Shown in pieces: positions 1 to 9,058 of a stretch of 64,000 bases of DNA. The translations under genes and the position numbers were made by a program. The notes beneath the pieces are model-generated. The model was not told the DNA's origin. It worked only from the letters and a program-made list of their open reading frames with translations, and did no database searches. The stretch is from Porphyrobacter sp. (lineage in GTDB: Bacteria > Pseudomonadota > Alphaproteobacteria > Sphingomonadales > Sphingomonadaceae). Location: assembly GCA_016125555.1 (NCBI GenBank), contig WGLN01000006.1, forward strand, positions 62,001 through 126,000, in the 5' to 3' direction. Position 1 is the stretch's first letter. Each line of letters opens with the position of its first letter.

Positions 1-2
1 CG

Positions 3-728
3 GCGCAGCTCGTCGCCAGCGGCAAGGCGGCCCCGCGCGTGATGGCCGAACTCCTCGCCGAGGACGCGATCTATCCCGGCGGGGCGACAACCGCGCTCGG
101 CCTGCCGACTTTTCTCGGCAACCACGATTTCGGCCGCTTTTCGATGTATGTGCGCGAAATGAGCGGGTCCGACGATCCCGACGAACTGCTCGCCCGGGTA
201 AAGCTCGGCCATGCGATGCTGTTCCTGCTGCGCGGCGTGCCGACGATCTATTACGGCGACGAACAGGGCTTCATCTCCGATGGCAACGACCAGCTGGCGC
301 GCGAGGACATGTTCCCGAGCCGGGTCGCCGCCTATAACGACAACGACCTGCTCGGCACGGATGCGACCACCGCGCAGAGCAACTTCGACGCCGCCCATCC
401 GCTCTACCGCCTGATCGGCGAGCTGGCGCAGGCGCGCACCGCCAGCCCGGCGCTGCGCCGCGGGCTGAGCACGGTGCGCGCATTCGCGGAAGACGGTCCC
501 GGCCTGCTTGCGGTCGAGCGTCACGACCCCGCCAGCGGCGAGCGGGTGATCGTGCTGTTCAACACCGGCGAAACGCCACTTTCCCGCCATGTCGAGGTCA
601 GCTACCGGGCGAAGCGAGTCGCACCGCTACTCGGCGCGTGCCCCGCTACCCTTTCCGCGCCCGGATCGCTGCGGGTCGACCTGCCGCCCTTCGGCTTTGC
701 CGCCTGCCTCCTGGAGACCGACGACTGA
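3..728 (+). CDS. GH13 alpha-amylase family protein, C-terminal part (5' end outside window)
   Basis: The reading frame is open from the left edge, so the N-terminus lies outside the window; about 241 residues are visible. The motif LGNHDFGRF is region IV of the GH13 alpha-amylase fold and supplies the third catalytic Asp. It is followed by GVPTIYYGDEQGF, the usual end of the TIM barrel, and then by a beta-rich C-terminal domain. GH13 enzymes hydrolyse or transfer alpha-1,4-glucosidic bonds. The stop codon overlaps the start of the next alpha-glucosidase gene, so the two are translationally coupled. With the LacI regulator and TonB receptor nearby, a role in starch or maltodextrin breakdown is likely. 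Whether it is periplasmic cannot be judged without the N-terminus. Confidence 0.88.
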   Translation, partial: AQLVASGKAAPRVMAELLAEDAIYPGGATTALGLPTFLGNHDFGRFSMYVREMSGSDDPDELLARVKLGHAMLFLLRGVPTIYYGDEQGFISDGNDQLAREDMFPSRVAAYNDNDLLGTDATTAQSNFDAAHPLYRLIGELAQARTASPALRRGLSTVRAFAEDGPGLLAVERHDPASGERVIVLFNTGETPLSRHVEVSYRAKRVAPLLGACPATLSAPGSLRVDLPPFGFAACLLETDD

Positions 729-2386
729 TGGCGACCGCACTTGCCGCGACCGCTTCCGCAACCACTACGCTCGCGTGGTGGCGCGGCGCCGTCATCTACC
801 AGATCTACCCGCGGTCATTCCGCGACACCAATGGCGACGGGATCGGCGACCTCGCCGGCATCGCCGAAGGGCTGGACTACATCGCCGGCCTCGGTGTCGA
901 CGGCATCTGGATTTCGCCCTTCTTCACCTCGCCGATGAAGGATTTCGGCTACGACGTTGCCGATTACTGCGGGATCGACCCCTCGTTCGGCAGCTTCGAG
1001 GATTTCGACCGGATCATCGCCAAGGCGCATGCGCTGGGCCTCAAGGTGATCATCGACCAGGTCTATTCGCACACCTCGGACGAGCACGCCTGGTTCCGGG
1101 AAAGTCGGCAGGACCGCACCAATCCCAAGGCCGACTGGTACGTCTGGGCCGATCCCAAACCCGACGGTTCGCCGCCGTCGAACTGGCAATCGGTGTTCGG
1201 CGGCTCGGCGTGGCAGTGGGACGGGCCGAGGAAGCAGTATTACCTGCACAACTTCCTCACCAGCCAGCCCGATCTCAACGTCCATAACGCGCAAGTGCAG
1301 GACGCGCTGCTCGATGTCGCGCGGTTCTGGCTGGGGCGCGGGGTCGACGGGTTCCGGCTCGATGCGCTCAATTTCGCGATGCACGATCCCGAGCTGCGCG
1401 ACAATCCGCCCTCGGGCCTGCCGATGAGTCAGGTGACGCGCCCCTTCGACATGCAGATCAAGCGCTTCAACCAGTCGCACCCCGACATCACCGCCTTTCT
1501 CGAGCGCATCCGGGCGACGATCGACGAGTTCCCGGGCCGGTTCACCGTCGCCGAAGTCGGCGGGCCGGAGCCGCTCGCCGAGATGAAGGCCTTCACCCAC
1601 GGCGGCAAGCGGCTGGATTCGGCCTACAATTTCGATTTCCTCTACGCCCCGCGGCTGACCGCGCCGCTGGTCCGCGCAAGCCTTGCGCAGTGGAGCGGGG
1701 AGCCGGACGAGGGCTGGCCGTCCTGGGCCTTCTCCAACCACGATGCCCCGCGCGCGGTGACCCGCTGGACGCTCGACGGCGACATGGCGCGCGCCGCGCG
1801 GCTCAACATGCTGCTGCTGCTGAGCCTGCGGGGCAACCCGATCATCTATCAGGGCGAGGAGCTGGGTCTGCCGCAGGGCGAGGTCGCCTTCGAGGACCTG
1901 CTCGATCCCGAGGCGATCGCCAATTGGCCGCACACGCTCGGCCGCGACGGGGCGCGCACCCCGATGCCGTGGCAGGCGGGCGCACCGCAGGCGGGCTTTT
2001 CCAGCGCCAACCGCACCTGGCTGAAGCTCGATCCCGTCCACGCCGCCTTCGCGATCGATGCACAGGCGGGCAATCCGCAGTCGACCCTCGCCTATAGCAC
2101 CGCCCTGCTCAAGCTGCGCCGCCGCCACCCGGCGCTGGCGCGGGGCGCGATCGCGCTGCTCGACACGCCCGAGGCGATGGTCGCCTTCGTGCGCGGCAGC
2201 GGCGCCGATGCCGTGCTGTGCGCCTTCAATCTCGGCGAAGAGGTGATCGACTGGTCTCCACCCTCCGGGTTTGCCGAGGCGCGCCTGCTGGCCAGCGAGA
2301 GCGCGGTCGGCGGAACCGGCAAACCGCCCATGGTGCTCGCGCCTGGTTCGGGCTACTGGGCGGCCATGAGCGCGGAGCACGCCTGA
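728..2386 (+). CDS. GH13 alpha-glucosidase (oligo-alpha-glucosidase type)
   Basis: This 552-residue protein is a full-length GH13 enzyme. It opens with WWRGAVIYQIYPRSF, typical of oligo-1,6-glucosidase/alpha-glucosidases. The catalytic set is visible: nucleophile Asp in GFRLDALNF (near residue 214), acid/base Glu in FTVAEVGG (near 276) and the third Asp in FSNHDAPR (near 339). No signal peptide is seen, so it probably acts in the cytoplasm, splitting imported maltooligosaccharides to glucose. The ATG at 728 overlaps the TGA of the upstream amylase (TGATG); the longer frame from 638 lies inside that gene and is rejected. Substrate linkage specificity (alpha-1,4 versus alpha-1,6) cannot be read off reliably. 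Confidence 0.93.
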   Translation: MATALAATASATTTLAWWRGAVIYQIYPRSFRDTNGDGIGDLAGIAEGLDYIAGLGVDGIWISPFFTSPMKDFGYDVADYCGIDPSFGSFEDFDRIIAKAHALGLKVIIDQVYSHTSDEHAWFRESRQDRTNPKADWYVWADPKPDGSPPSNWQSVFGGSAWQWDGPRKQYYLHNFLTSQPDLNVHNAQVQDALLDVARFWLGRGVDGFRLDALNFAMHDPELRDNPPSGLPMSQVTRPFDMQIKRFNQSHPDITAFLERIRATIDEFPGRFTVAEVGGPEPLAEMKAFTHGGKRLDSAYNFDFLYAPRLTAPLVRASLAQWSGEPDEGWPSWAFSNHDAPRAVTRWTLDGDMARAARLNMLLLLSLRGNPIIYQGEELGLPQGEVAFEDLLDPEAIANWPHTLGRDGARTPMPWQAGAPQAGFSSANRTWLKLDPVHAAFAIDAQAGNPQSTLAYSTALLKLRRRHPALARGAIALLDTPEAMVAFVRGSGADAVLCAFNLGEEVIDWSPPSGFAEARLLASESAVGGTGKPPMVLAPGSGYWAAMSAEHA

Positions 2387-2388
2387 CG

Positions 2389-3417
2389 ATGAACGCCACC
2401 CGGTCCCCCTCGCGGCGCAGCGCCACGCTGGAGGACATCGCGCGCGAGGCGGGCGTCTCGGTCTCGACCGTCAGCCGGGCGCTGAACGACAGTCCTTCGG
2501 TCAAGCGCCGGACCAAGCAGCAGATCTGGCAGATCGCCCGCGCCCACGATTACGAGTTCCGCGCCTCGATGCCCGCCGGACCGAGTGGCGCGGACGCGAC
2601 CATCGCGGTGGTCGTCCCCGCCCCGCAGGCGCGCGACAGCCGGGTCTCGGACCCCTTCTTCCTCGAACTGCTTGCGGGGATCGCCGAAGCCGCGCGCGAA
2701 CGCAATGCCGACCTCATCATCAGCCACCTCAGCCCGCGCTCCGGCGAGGATCTCGACTACGCGATGAGCACCAGCCGGGCGACGGGCGTGATCTTCATCG
2801 GGCAGTCCTCGCTGCACCACGCCTTCAACGCCCTCGCCGCGCGCGACAGCCGCTTCGTGGTGTGGGGCGCGGAGTTCCCCGACGCGCAATATTGCGCGAT
2901 CGGATCGGACAATGTCGCGGGCGGACGGCGCGCCACCGCGCACCTTGCGCGGCTGGGGCGCAGGCGCATCCTGTTCCTCGGCGACACCGAGGCGCCCGAG
3001 GCCGAGCAGCGCAGCCGCGGCTATCGCCAGGCGCTGGCGCAGGCCGGCATCCCGCTCGACGACAGCCTGATCGTGCCCGCCCATTTCGAGGTCCACTCCG
3101 CCGAGGCCGCGACCCGCAGCGCGATTGCCCGCGGGCTCGATTTCGACGCGGTCTTCGCCGCCTCCGACCTGATCGCCATCGGCGCGATCCGGGCGCTGAC
3201 CCGCTCTGGCCTCAGCGTGCCGGGCGATGTCTCGGTGGTCGGCTACGACAACATCCCCGCCGCGCGGCTGGTCACCCCGCAGCTCACCACCATCGATCAG
3301 GACGCGAACCTTGCCGGCCGGATGCTGGTCTCCAAGCTGATCGACCGCGGCGAGGGTCCGGCAATCCCCGAGCGGCTGGAGACCAGCCTGCTGATCCGCG
3401 AAAGCTGCGGGGGATAG
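2389..3417 (+). CDS. LacI family transcriptional regulator
   Basis: The 342-residue protein has an N-terminal LacI helix-turn-helix (TLEDIAREAGVSVSTVSRAL, about residues 12-31) followed by a periplasmic-binding-protein-like sensor domain ending in typical strands (GDVSVVGYDNIPAARLVTPQLTTI). LacI regulators of this kind in proteobacterial maltodextrin loci repress the locus until a sugar effector binds. The gene starts 3 bp after the alpha-glucosidase stop and is followed 5 bp later by a halogenase-like gene, so all four probably share one transcript. I take the start at ATG 2389 because the HTH begins only about 12 residues later; the extended frame from 2218 overlaps the upstream gene and has no similarity to the family. 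No operator could be assigned with confidence. Confidence 0.92.
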   Translation: MNATRSPSRRSATLEDIAREAGVSVSTVSRALNDSPSVKRRTKQQIWQIARAHDYEFRASMPAGPSGADATIAVVVPAPQARDSRVSDPFFLELLAGIAEAARERNADLIISHLSPRSGEDLDYAMSTSRATGVIFIGQSSLHHAFNALAARDSRFVVWGAEFPDAQYCAIGSDNVAGGRRATAHLARLGRRRILFLGDTEAPEAEQRSRGYRQALAQAGIPLDDSLIVPAHFEVHSAEAATRSAIARGLDFDAVFAASDLIAIGAIRALTRSGLSVPGDVSVVGYDNIPAARLVTPQLTTIDQDANLAGRMLVSKLIDRGEGPAIPERLETSLLIRESCGG

Positions 3418-3421
3418 CGCC

Positions 3422-4939
3422 GTGCCCGCCCCCGCCCCGCTCAAGAGCATCGTCATCGTCGGCGGCGGCAGCGCGGGCTGGATGACGGCGGCGGCACTGG
3501 CGGATGCGGTCGGGCGGTCCTGCGCGATCACCCTCATTGAGAGCGAGGCAATCGGCACGGTCGGCGTGGGCGAGGCGACCATCCCGCCGATCCGCCACTT
3601 CAACCGCCGCCTCGGCATCGACGAGGCCACCTTCGTGCGCGAGACGCAAGGCAGCTTCAAGCTCGGCATCCAGTTCGTCAACTGGGGCCGGATCGGCCAC
3701 GCCTATTTCCACCCCTTCGGTCAATATGGCGCCGAGTTCGACCAGGTGCCTTTCTACCATCACTGGATGCGCGAATGGCTCGAAGGGCGCATCCAGGGCC
3801 CGATCGACGATTTCTCGATGTGCTGGGCGATGGCCAAGGCTGGCAAGTTCGCCCCGCCCTCGCCCGACCGGCGGCAGATCCAGTCGACCTTCGACTATGC
3901 CTACCACTTCGACGCCGGGCTCTATGCCGCCTTCCTGCGGCGCTTCGCCGAACAGCGCGGGGTGAAGCGCGTCGAGGGGCGCGTGGTGGACGTGACCTTG
4001 CGCGGCGCGGACGGCTTTATCGAGGCGGTGACACTCGAGAACGGCGAGGCGATAGCGGGCGAGTTCTTCGTCGATTGCAGCGGCTTTCGCGGGCTGCTCA
4101 TCGAGGAGGCGCTGGAGGCGGGTTACGACAACTGGCAGCACTGGCTCCCCTGCGACCGCGCGGTTGCCGTCCCCTCCGAGCGGGGCGCGTTCACGCCCTA
4201 CACACGCTCGACCGCGAAAGCGGCGGGCTGGCAGTGGCGCATCCCGCTCCAGCACCGCACCGGAAACGGCTATGTCCATTGCAGCGCGTTTCTTTCCGAG
4301 GACGAGGCGGCCGCGAGCCTCATCGCCGATCTCGATGCCAAGCCGCTCGCCGATCCGCGCCCCTTGCGTTTCGTCACCGGCAAGCGGCGCGAATTCTGGA
4401 AGCGGAACTGCGTCGCCATCGGCCTGTCGGCGGGGTTCATGGAACCGCTGGAATCGACGTCGCTGCACCTCATCCAGTACGGCATCCTGCGGCTGATCGC
4501 GCTTTTACCCGATAGCGCCATGTCGCCGCTCCTGGCGCGCGAGTACAATGCCCAGACCACGGCCGAATACGAGCGCATCCGCGACTTCCTGATCCTCCAC
4601 TACAAGGCGAGTGCGCGCGAGGATTCCGAGCTGTGGCGTTATTGCGCCGCCATGCCGATCCCGGACAGCCTTCAATACAAGATCGACCATTTCTCCGCCC
4701 ACGGGATGCTGGTGTCCGATGCGAACGAGCTGTTCGCCAACCCCAGCTGGATCGCGGTCTATCTCGGACAGGGCATTGTCCCGCGCCGCGCCCCGGCGCT
4801 GGCCGCGATGCGCGAGGGCGTGCCGGTCGCCGAGCGGCTGGCGCAGGTGCGCAGCGCGATGGACGAGGCGGTCGCGGCGATGCCGAGCCACGCGGAATTC
4901 GTCGCGCGCCACTGCCCCGCCCCGCCGCTCGCCGCCTGA
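3422..4939 (+). CDS. FAD-dependent tryptophan-halogenase family protein (first copy)
   Basis: This 505-residue flavoprotein starts with GTG. It has the FAD-binding GGGSAGW motif (residues 14-20), the GEATIPP motif, a conserved Lys80 in GSFKLGIQF at the position of the catalytic Lys79 of PrnA, the halogenase WQWRIP box (near residue 270), and Glu344 in PLEST at the position of PrnA Glu346. Both residues needed for flavin-dependent halogenation are therefore present. Close relatives occur in sugar-related TonB receptor loci of sphingomonads and caulobacters, where the real substrate is not known and is unlikely to be free tryptophan. It lies 5 bp after the LacI gene, in the starch locus. It shares the family architecture with the second copy at 9059. 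Confidence 0.88.
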   Translation: MPAPAPLKSIVIVGGGSAGWMTAAALADAVGRSCAITLIESEAIGTVGVGEATIPPIRHFNRRLGIDEATFVRETQGSFKLGIQFVNWGRIGHAYFHPFGQYGAEFDQVPFYHHWMREWLEGRIQGPIDDFSMCWAMAKAGKFAPPSPDRRQIQSTFDYAYHFDAGLYAAFLRRFAEQRGVKRVEGRVVDVTLRGADGFIEAVTLENGEAIAGEFFVDCSGFRGLLIEEALEAGYDNWQHWLPCDRAVAVPSERGAFTPYTRSTAKAAGWQWRIPLQHRTGNGYVHCSAFLSEDEAAASLIADLDAKPLADPRPLRFVTGKRREFWKRNCVAIGLSAGFMEPLESTSLHLIQYGILRLIALLPDSAMSPLLAREYNAQTTAEYERIRDFLILHYKASAREDSELWRYCAAMPIPDSLQYKIDHFSAHGMLVSDANELFANPSWIAVYLGQGIVPRRAPALAAMREGVPVAERLAQVRSAMDEAVAAMPSHAEFVARHCPAPPLAA

Positions 4940-5046
4940 ACGCGGGGCGAATGTTTCACGCGAAACATCGCCAGGTCGGGCGAAATCGGCGCCAACGCGC
5001 GCCAAATCGCCCCTAACCGCGCGCGCGGCGGCGCCTTCGACGCGAA

Positions 5047-5072
5047 AGGGCCCGCCGCTGCCGGCGAGCCCT
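5047..5072. terminator. Hairpin between converging halogenase and TonB receptor genes
   Basis: An inverted repeat (AGGGC-CGCCG, loop CTG, CGGCG-GCCCT with one mismatched pair) lies between the convergent genes ending at 4939 and 5108. On the minus strand it is followed by a short T-rich stretch (TTTC). A second small hairpin (CCCTCG...CGAGGG) lies at 5081-5098. It probably ends transcription from both sides, but there is no long T-run. Confidence 0.55.
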
Positions 5073-5107
5073 CTCTTGAACCCTCGTGCGACCCGAGGGT
5101 GCCCCGG

Positions 5108-7918
5108 TCAGAAGCTCTTGCGGATCGTGATGTTGAACGTCCGGCCGTAGCTTTCGTAACGGCTCGGGAAGGTCCCGATCGTTTCGGTGTTGGCGACGTT
5201 GCGCAGATCGTTCTCGGTCACGAAGGGCGCATTGGTCAGGTTGAACACCTCCCCGAGGATCTGCACGCCGTTGAGGAAGCCGCCGGCCTTCTCGAAGGTG
5301 TAGCCGATCTGCGCGTCGAGCACCGTCTCCGATTGCGCCCGCGCCCCGGTCAGCGCGCCCGCGAAGTTCTGGACTTCCGAAAGGAAGCCCGAACGGTAGC
5401 GCGCGGCCAGCTTGGCGCGGAAGCCGTACTTTTCGTAGAAGATGTCGCCCGACCAGGTCAGGTCCGAATAGCCGGGGATCGAGATCGGGTTGAACCCCGG
5501 ACGCTCGATCTCCGCATCGGAATAGGTGACGCTGGCATAGCTGCCGAACCCGTCGAGCGCTTCGACGAGGTCGCCGAAGGCGAGACGCACGGTGCCTTCG
5601 ACCCCGGTGATCTTGCCGTCCGCGAAGTTGGTCGGGCCGCTATAGGTCCCGGTCGCAAGCTGCGGCTGGGTCGCCAGCAGGCCGTCCCAGTTGGCAAGGT
5701 TGATCTCGCGGGTGAGGTCGACGACGCTGGTCTGGTCGACCACCCAGTCCTTCAGCTCCTTGTGGAACGCGGCGAGGATGATCGCCGTGCCGGGGGAGAA
5801 GTACTTCTCGAACGAGATGTCGAAGTTGGTCGAGCGATAGGGCTCGAGCCGCGGGTTGCCGCCGCCCAGCGTGAAACAGGAATTGTTCGGCAGCGAGTAG
5901 GCGGTGGGATCCGGAAGGGCATCCGGGATCTGGTCGCCGTTGTTGTCCTGGCAGACGAGGCTGTTGAAGTTGAGGTTCTGGTTGGCCGCCAGCTGGTCGA
6001 GCCGCGCGCGGGTGATGGTCTTCGATGCCGCGATGCGGATGAAGGTGTCGGGCATGATCTCGAACGAGAGGTTCATGCTCGGCAGCCAGTTGTCGAAGGA
6101 ATATTTCACCGTGTTGGTGAAGCCGCCGGTGATCGTGCCGGTCGAGCGCTGCGTGGTGTCGGCATAGCGCAGGCCGATATTGCCGCGCACCGGCACCGTG
6201 CCGAGATCCCCGTCGATGCTCGCCTGGATGTAGAAGTTGTGGACCCGCTCACCCACGACCCATTCGGTGTCGTCGGTCGCCGGCTCCTGGCGGTAGGCCC
6301 CGCTGCTGAGCAGGGACGCAGGGTCATAGGCGATGATGTCCATGCCCAGGCTGCCGGTGTTGGTCGAGCCGACGATCGCGTCCGCCGGGATCGCCAGCGA
6401 GCTGTTCACGAAGCCGGTGCCGGCGCGCAGGAAGATTCCGTTGTTGTCGAAATCCTTGCTGCGATCGGTGTAGAGCCAGCCCGCGGTGATGCGGTCAATC
6501 AGCCCGCCGCCGACTTCCCAATAGGCCTCGGCGCGCAGCTGGTGGAGCTCGTCGTTGATCTCGGGCACGCGCAGGAAGCCGACCTGGCCCCACCCGCCCG
6601 GATCGGTGAGCAGCACGTTGGCCGGATCGGTGTAGTCGATCTGGCTGTCGATGGTGTAGCGACCATCGCGGGGGAAGGTGAAGGTCAGGGTGTCCTGCGC
6701 CCCCGAACGGCTGGCGCCGGTGCCGGCATAGCTTTCGTAGTTGGTGTCGTTGCGGCTCAGCGTCGAATAGCCGTAATCGACCACGAAACCGAGATTGTCG
6801 GTGGCCTTCCAGTTGATGTTCCCGCCGAAGGCCCAGATGTCGGAATCCGCGCCCTGGGTATCGGTCCGCAGGATCGGCACCACGCCCGAATAGGTCGCGC
6901 TGTCGGCGAACTGGCCCGACGCGCCGGTGGCACTGTCGAAGCTCGCGCCGCTCCACGAGGCGATCGGGGTTTCGGTGCCGCGGAAAATCCCGCTGTCCTT
7001 GGTGTTGGTGTAGAACCCGTCGAGGGTCACCTCGAGGTTGTCGCTCGGCTCGAACTGGAGAGTCCCGGCAACAGACCTGCGCTCGAAGCTGCGGCTGACC
7101 ACGCCCTGGCGCGGGTTGTCCGAGGGGTAGATCACGCCGTTGGCATCGCGCGACACCTGATCGCGCGCGGTCTTCAGCTCGCGCGAGAAATACTGCGTCG
7201 GGATCGATTGCACCGTCCCGCCGATCGACCAGCCGATCGTCCCATCGGCGTTCTGGTCGATATAGCTGCCGAAGAAGCGGTATCCGTCATCGGCGAAATC
7301 GGGGTTGAGCGAGCCGTTGTCATTGATCGAATAGGTCCCCGACACGGTGATCTGGCGCTTGACCGAATCGAGCGGCCGCACGGTGCGCAGGTCGACAGCC
7401 CCGGCAATGCCGATCGCCGCGAGGCGGGCGTCGCCGGTCTTGTAGACCACGCCCGAGGCGACGAGCTCCGAGGGGAACTGGTCGAACTCGATCCCGCGGT
7501 TGTTGCCCGCGGAAACCACTTCGCGGCCATTGAGCAGCGCGAGAGAGAAGTCCGGGCCGAGGCCGCGGATCGAGACCTGCTGCGAACGGCCGCGCACGCG
7601 CTGGGCGGTGACGCCGGGCAGACGCGCCAGGCTGTCCGCGATCGACTGGTCGGGCAGGAGGCCGATGTCCTCGGAAGCGATCACCTCGACGATCGAGGTC
7701 GCGTTGCGCTTGGCATCGAGCGAGGTCTGGATCGAGCTGCGGATCCCGGTCACGATGATCGCGTTCTCGGGTTCCTTGTCGGCGGTGGCGACCGCCTGAT
7801 CGTCGGCTTCATCGCCGCTGTCCTGGGCGAGCGCCGGAGCGCCGGTTGCGGCGAGTGCCAGAAAGGTCGCAGCCCCGCACAGCAGGCGCGCACTTGCATT
7901 GATCCCATTGGTCTTCAT
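5108..7918 (-). CDS. TonB-dependent receptor (starch/maltodextrin locus)
   Basis: This 936-residue outer-membrane protein begins with a signal peptide (about residues 1-31, cut after APALAQ). A TonB-box-like segment (ENAIIVTGIR) follows, then the plug domain (SIVEVIASEDIGLLPDQSIADSLARLPGV) with the QQVSIRGLG motif, and a long beta-barrel ending in the expected C-terminal aromatic residue (RKSF). The family imports bulky ligands across the outer membrane using proton-motive force passed on by TonB. Length and style match the oligosaccharide-type receptors of Caulobacter, Xanthomonas and sphingomonads. It is transcribed away from the DUF6445/halogenase genes and toward the amylase group. A GGGGAG ribosome site lies a few bases before the ATG. 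Starch oligosaccharides are the likely ligand, inferred only from the neighbours. Confidence 0.92.
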   Translation of the reverse strand: MKTNGINASARLLCGAATFLALAATGAPALAQDSGDEADDQAVATADKEPENAIIVTGIRSSIQTSLDAKRNATSIVEVIASEDIGLLPDQSIADSLARLPGVTAQRVRGRSQQVSIRGLGPDFSLALLNGREVVSAGNNRGIEFDQFPSELVASGVVYKTGDARLAAIGIAGAVDLRTVRPLDSVKRQITVSGTYSINDNGSLNPDFADDGYRFFGSYIDQNADGTIGWSIGGTVQSIPTQYFSRELKTARDQVSRDANGVIYPSDNPRQGVVSRSFERRSVAGTLQFEPSDNLEVTLDGFYTNTKDSGIFRGTETPIASWSGASFDSATGASGQFADSATYSGVVPILRTDTQGADSDIWAFGGNINWKATDNLGFVVDYGYSTLSRNDTNYESYAGTGASRSGAQDTLTFTFPRDGRYTIDSQIDYTDPANVLLTDPGGWGQVGFLRVPEINDELHQLRAEAYWEVGGGLIDRITAGWLYTDRSKDFDNNGIFLRAGTGFVNSSLAIPADAIVGSTNTGSLGMDIIAYDPASLLSSGAYRQEPATDDTEWVVGERVHNFYIQASIDGDLGTVPVRGNIGLRYADTTQRSTGTITGGFTNTVKYSFDNWLPSMNLSFEIMPDTFIRIAASKTITRARLDQLAANQNLNFNSLVCQDNNGDQIPDALPDPTAYSLPNNSCFTLGGGNPRLEPYRSTNFDISFEKYFSPGTAIILAAFHKELKDWVVDQTSVVDLTREINLANWDGLLATQPQLATGTYSGPTNFADGKITGVEGTVRLAFGDLVEALDGFGSYASVTYSDAEIERPGFNPISIPGYSDLTWSGDIFYEKYGFRAKLAARYRSGFLSEVQNFAGALTGARAQSETVLDAQIGYTFEKAGGFLNGVQILGEVFNLTNAPFVTENDLRNVANTETIGTFPSRYESYGRTFNITIRKSF

Positions 7919-8289
7919 CGAAACTCCCCTCCCGCAAGCGTCATCAATCGTGCGCTTTTGCAGTTTTTTTCATAGCGCGTTCCGGAGCGGCAGTAAATCG
8001 CCAATCGCCCCTTATCGGATCACCTTGGCGGTTGATCGAGTCCTCTCGATATCTCAGACGGTTGAGGCCGTTCAACAGCAGCAGTCAGGAGGCCGGGCGC
8101 GAAGGTTTCGACAATTTGTTGCCGGATTGTCACAGTTGAGTTGGCCGGCGCAGGATACTGGCTGCGGCTTATGCGCAGAGGCCGGGCCGTGCGGTGCGCC
8201 ACGACGGACAGATGCGGCCTATCCTTCTGCGAAGCTAAGATTTTCTGCGCAGCCTTGGCCGCCGCGAAGGCCTCTGATAGGCTCGCCGC
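7919..8289. promoter_or_regulatory. Divergent control region between TonB receptor and DUF6445 gene
   Basis: This 371-bp stretch has no credible gene. It must hold the promoter of the TonB receptor (minus strand) and that of the DUF6445/halogenase pair (plus strand). On the minus strand a weak sigma-70-like pair, TTTACT and TATGAA with a 17-bp spacer, lies at about 7972-8000. A perfect 6-bp inverted repeat ATCGAG-N4-CTCGAT (8035-8050) could be an operator for the nearby LacI protein, but it is short and may be chance. Local GC is slightly lower than in the genes. Confidence 0.4.
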
Positions 8290-9024
8290 ATGGCCAGCGC
8301 CTCAGTCTCACCCGCGACTCCGGACCTGACGGAATGGGCGATCGCTCCCGAAGCGGGGGTCGTCTCGCGCTTTTCCGAAAAGAACCATGTGCTTGTCAGG
8401 GTTCCGCAGCTGATGAGGACCCCTGAACACGCCGTGTCGCAGGCCATTTTGCAAGATTTTGCAAAAATCACACCGCAATATCCCGGGGTGCGCGCGCCGC
8501 TCGAGTCGACGGTCTGCGCGGCGTGGCTGACGCGGCTCGCTCCGCTGCTCGAGGGATGGTTCGCGATGCCCGGCACGCGCTGGGAGATGCAGGCGTGGTA
8601 TTCGCTCGTCACCGCGGCGCCCGCCACGCTTCTGCCGATCCAGCGCCTGCCCCATGTCGACGGCACCGATCCGCGGCAGATCGCGATGATGCTCTATCTC
8701 CACCGCACCGGGCACGGCGGCACCGCCTTCTTCCGCCACCGCTCGACCGAGCTGGAGGCGCTGACGGAGCCGGACTACCCGCGCTATGCCGCCGCGCTCA
8801 AGGCGGACGTGGCGCAAAGCGGACTGCCGCCTGCGGCCTATGTGACCGACGGCGCGCCCCATTTCGAACGCGTCCACGCGGTCCCCGGCACCTTCAACAG
8901 CGCCGTGTTCTATCGCGGCAACATCCTGCATAGCGGGGTGATCGACAACGCCGCGCCGCTCAGCGCCGACCCGCGCGAAGGGCGGCTGACCATCAACGCC
9001 TTCTTCCGCCCGGCTGCGGACTGA
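8290..9024 (+). CDS. DUF6445-like protein with 2-oxoglutarate/Fe(II) oxygenase-like motif
   Basis: The 244-residue protein resembles the DUF6445 family often encoded beside TonB receptors and tryptophan-halogenase-like genes in alphaproteobacteria; I recognise it from context and pattern, without a search. The sequence shows an HVD motif (His122, Asp124), a distal His214 in NILHSGVID and Arg232 in GRLTIN, followed by AFFRP. This is the spacing and order of the HxD...H...R iron and 2-oxoglutarate ligands of the double-stranded beta-helix oxygenases (phytanoyl-CoA/prolyl hydroxylase type). Oxygenase activity is my inference. There is no signal peptide. The gene lies 34 bp before the second halogenase-like gene and probably shares its transcript. 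Confidence 0.7.
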   Translation: MASASVSPATPDLTEWAIAPEAGVVSRFSEKNHVLVRVPQLMRTPEHAVSQAILQDFAKITPQYPGVRAPLESTVCAAWLTRLAPLLEGWFAMPGTRWEMQAWYSLVTAAPATLLPIQRLPHVDGTDPRQIAMMLYLHRTGHGGTAFFRHRSTELEALTEPDYPRYAAALKADVAQSGLPPAAYVTDGAPHFERVHAVPGTFNSAVFYRGNILHSGVIDNAAPLSADPREGRLTINAFFRPAAD

Positions 9025-9058
9025 ACGCCGGGCGCGAGAGAGGTATACTGAGGGAACC

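Noticed and set aside
815..2380. 521-codon frame on the minus strand opposite the alpha-glucosidase
   Set aside because: Antisense shadow; Arg/Ala/Gly-rich without any family motif, while the plus-strand frame has all GH13 motifs.
5099..7975. 958-codon open frame on the plus strand across the TonB receptor
   Set aside because: Antisense shadow of the receptor in GC-rich DNA; no domain, no signal, and unlikely composition (Arg, Val and Gly repeats).
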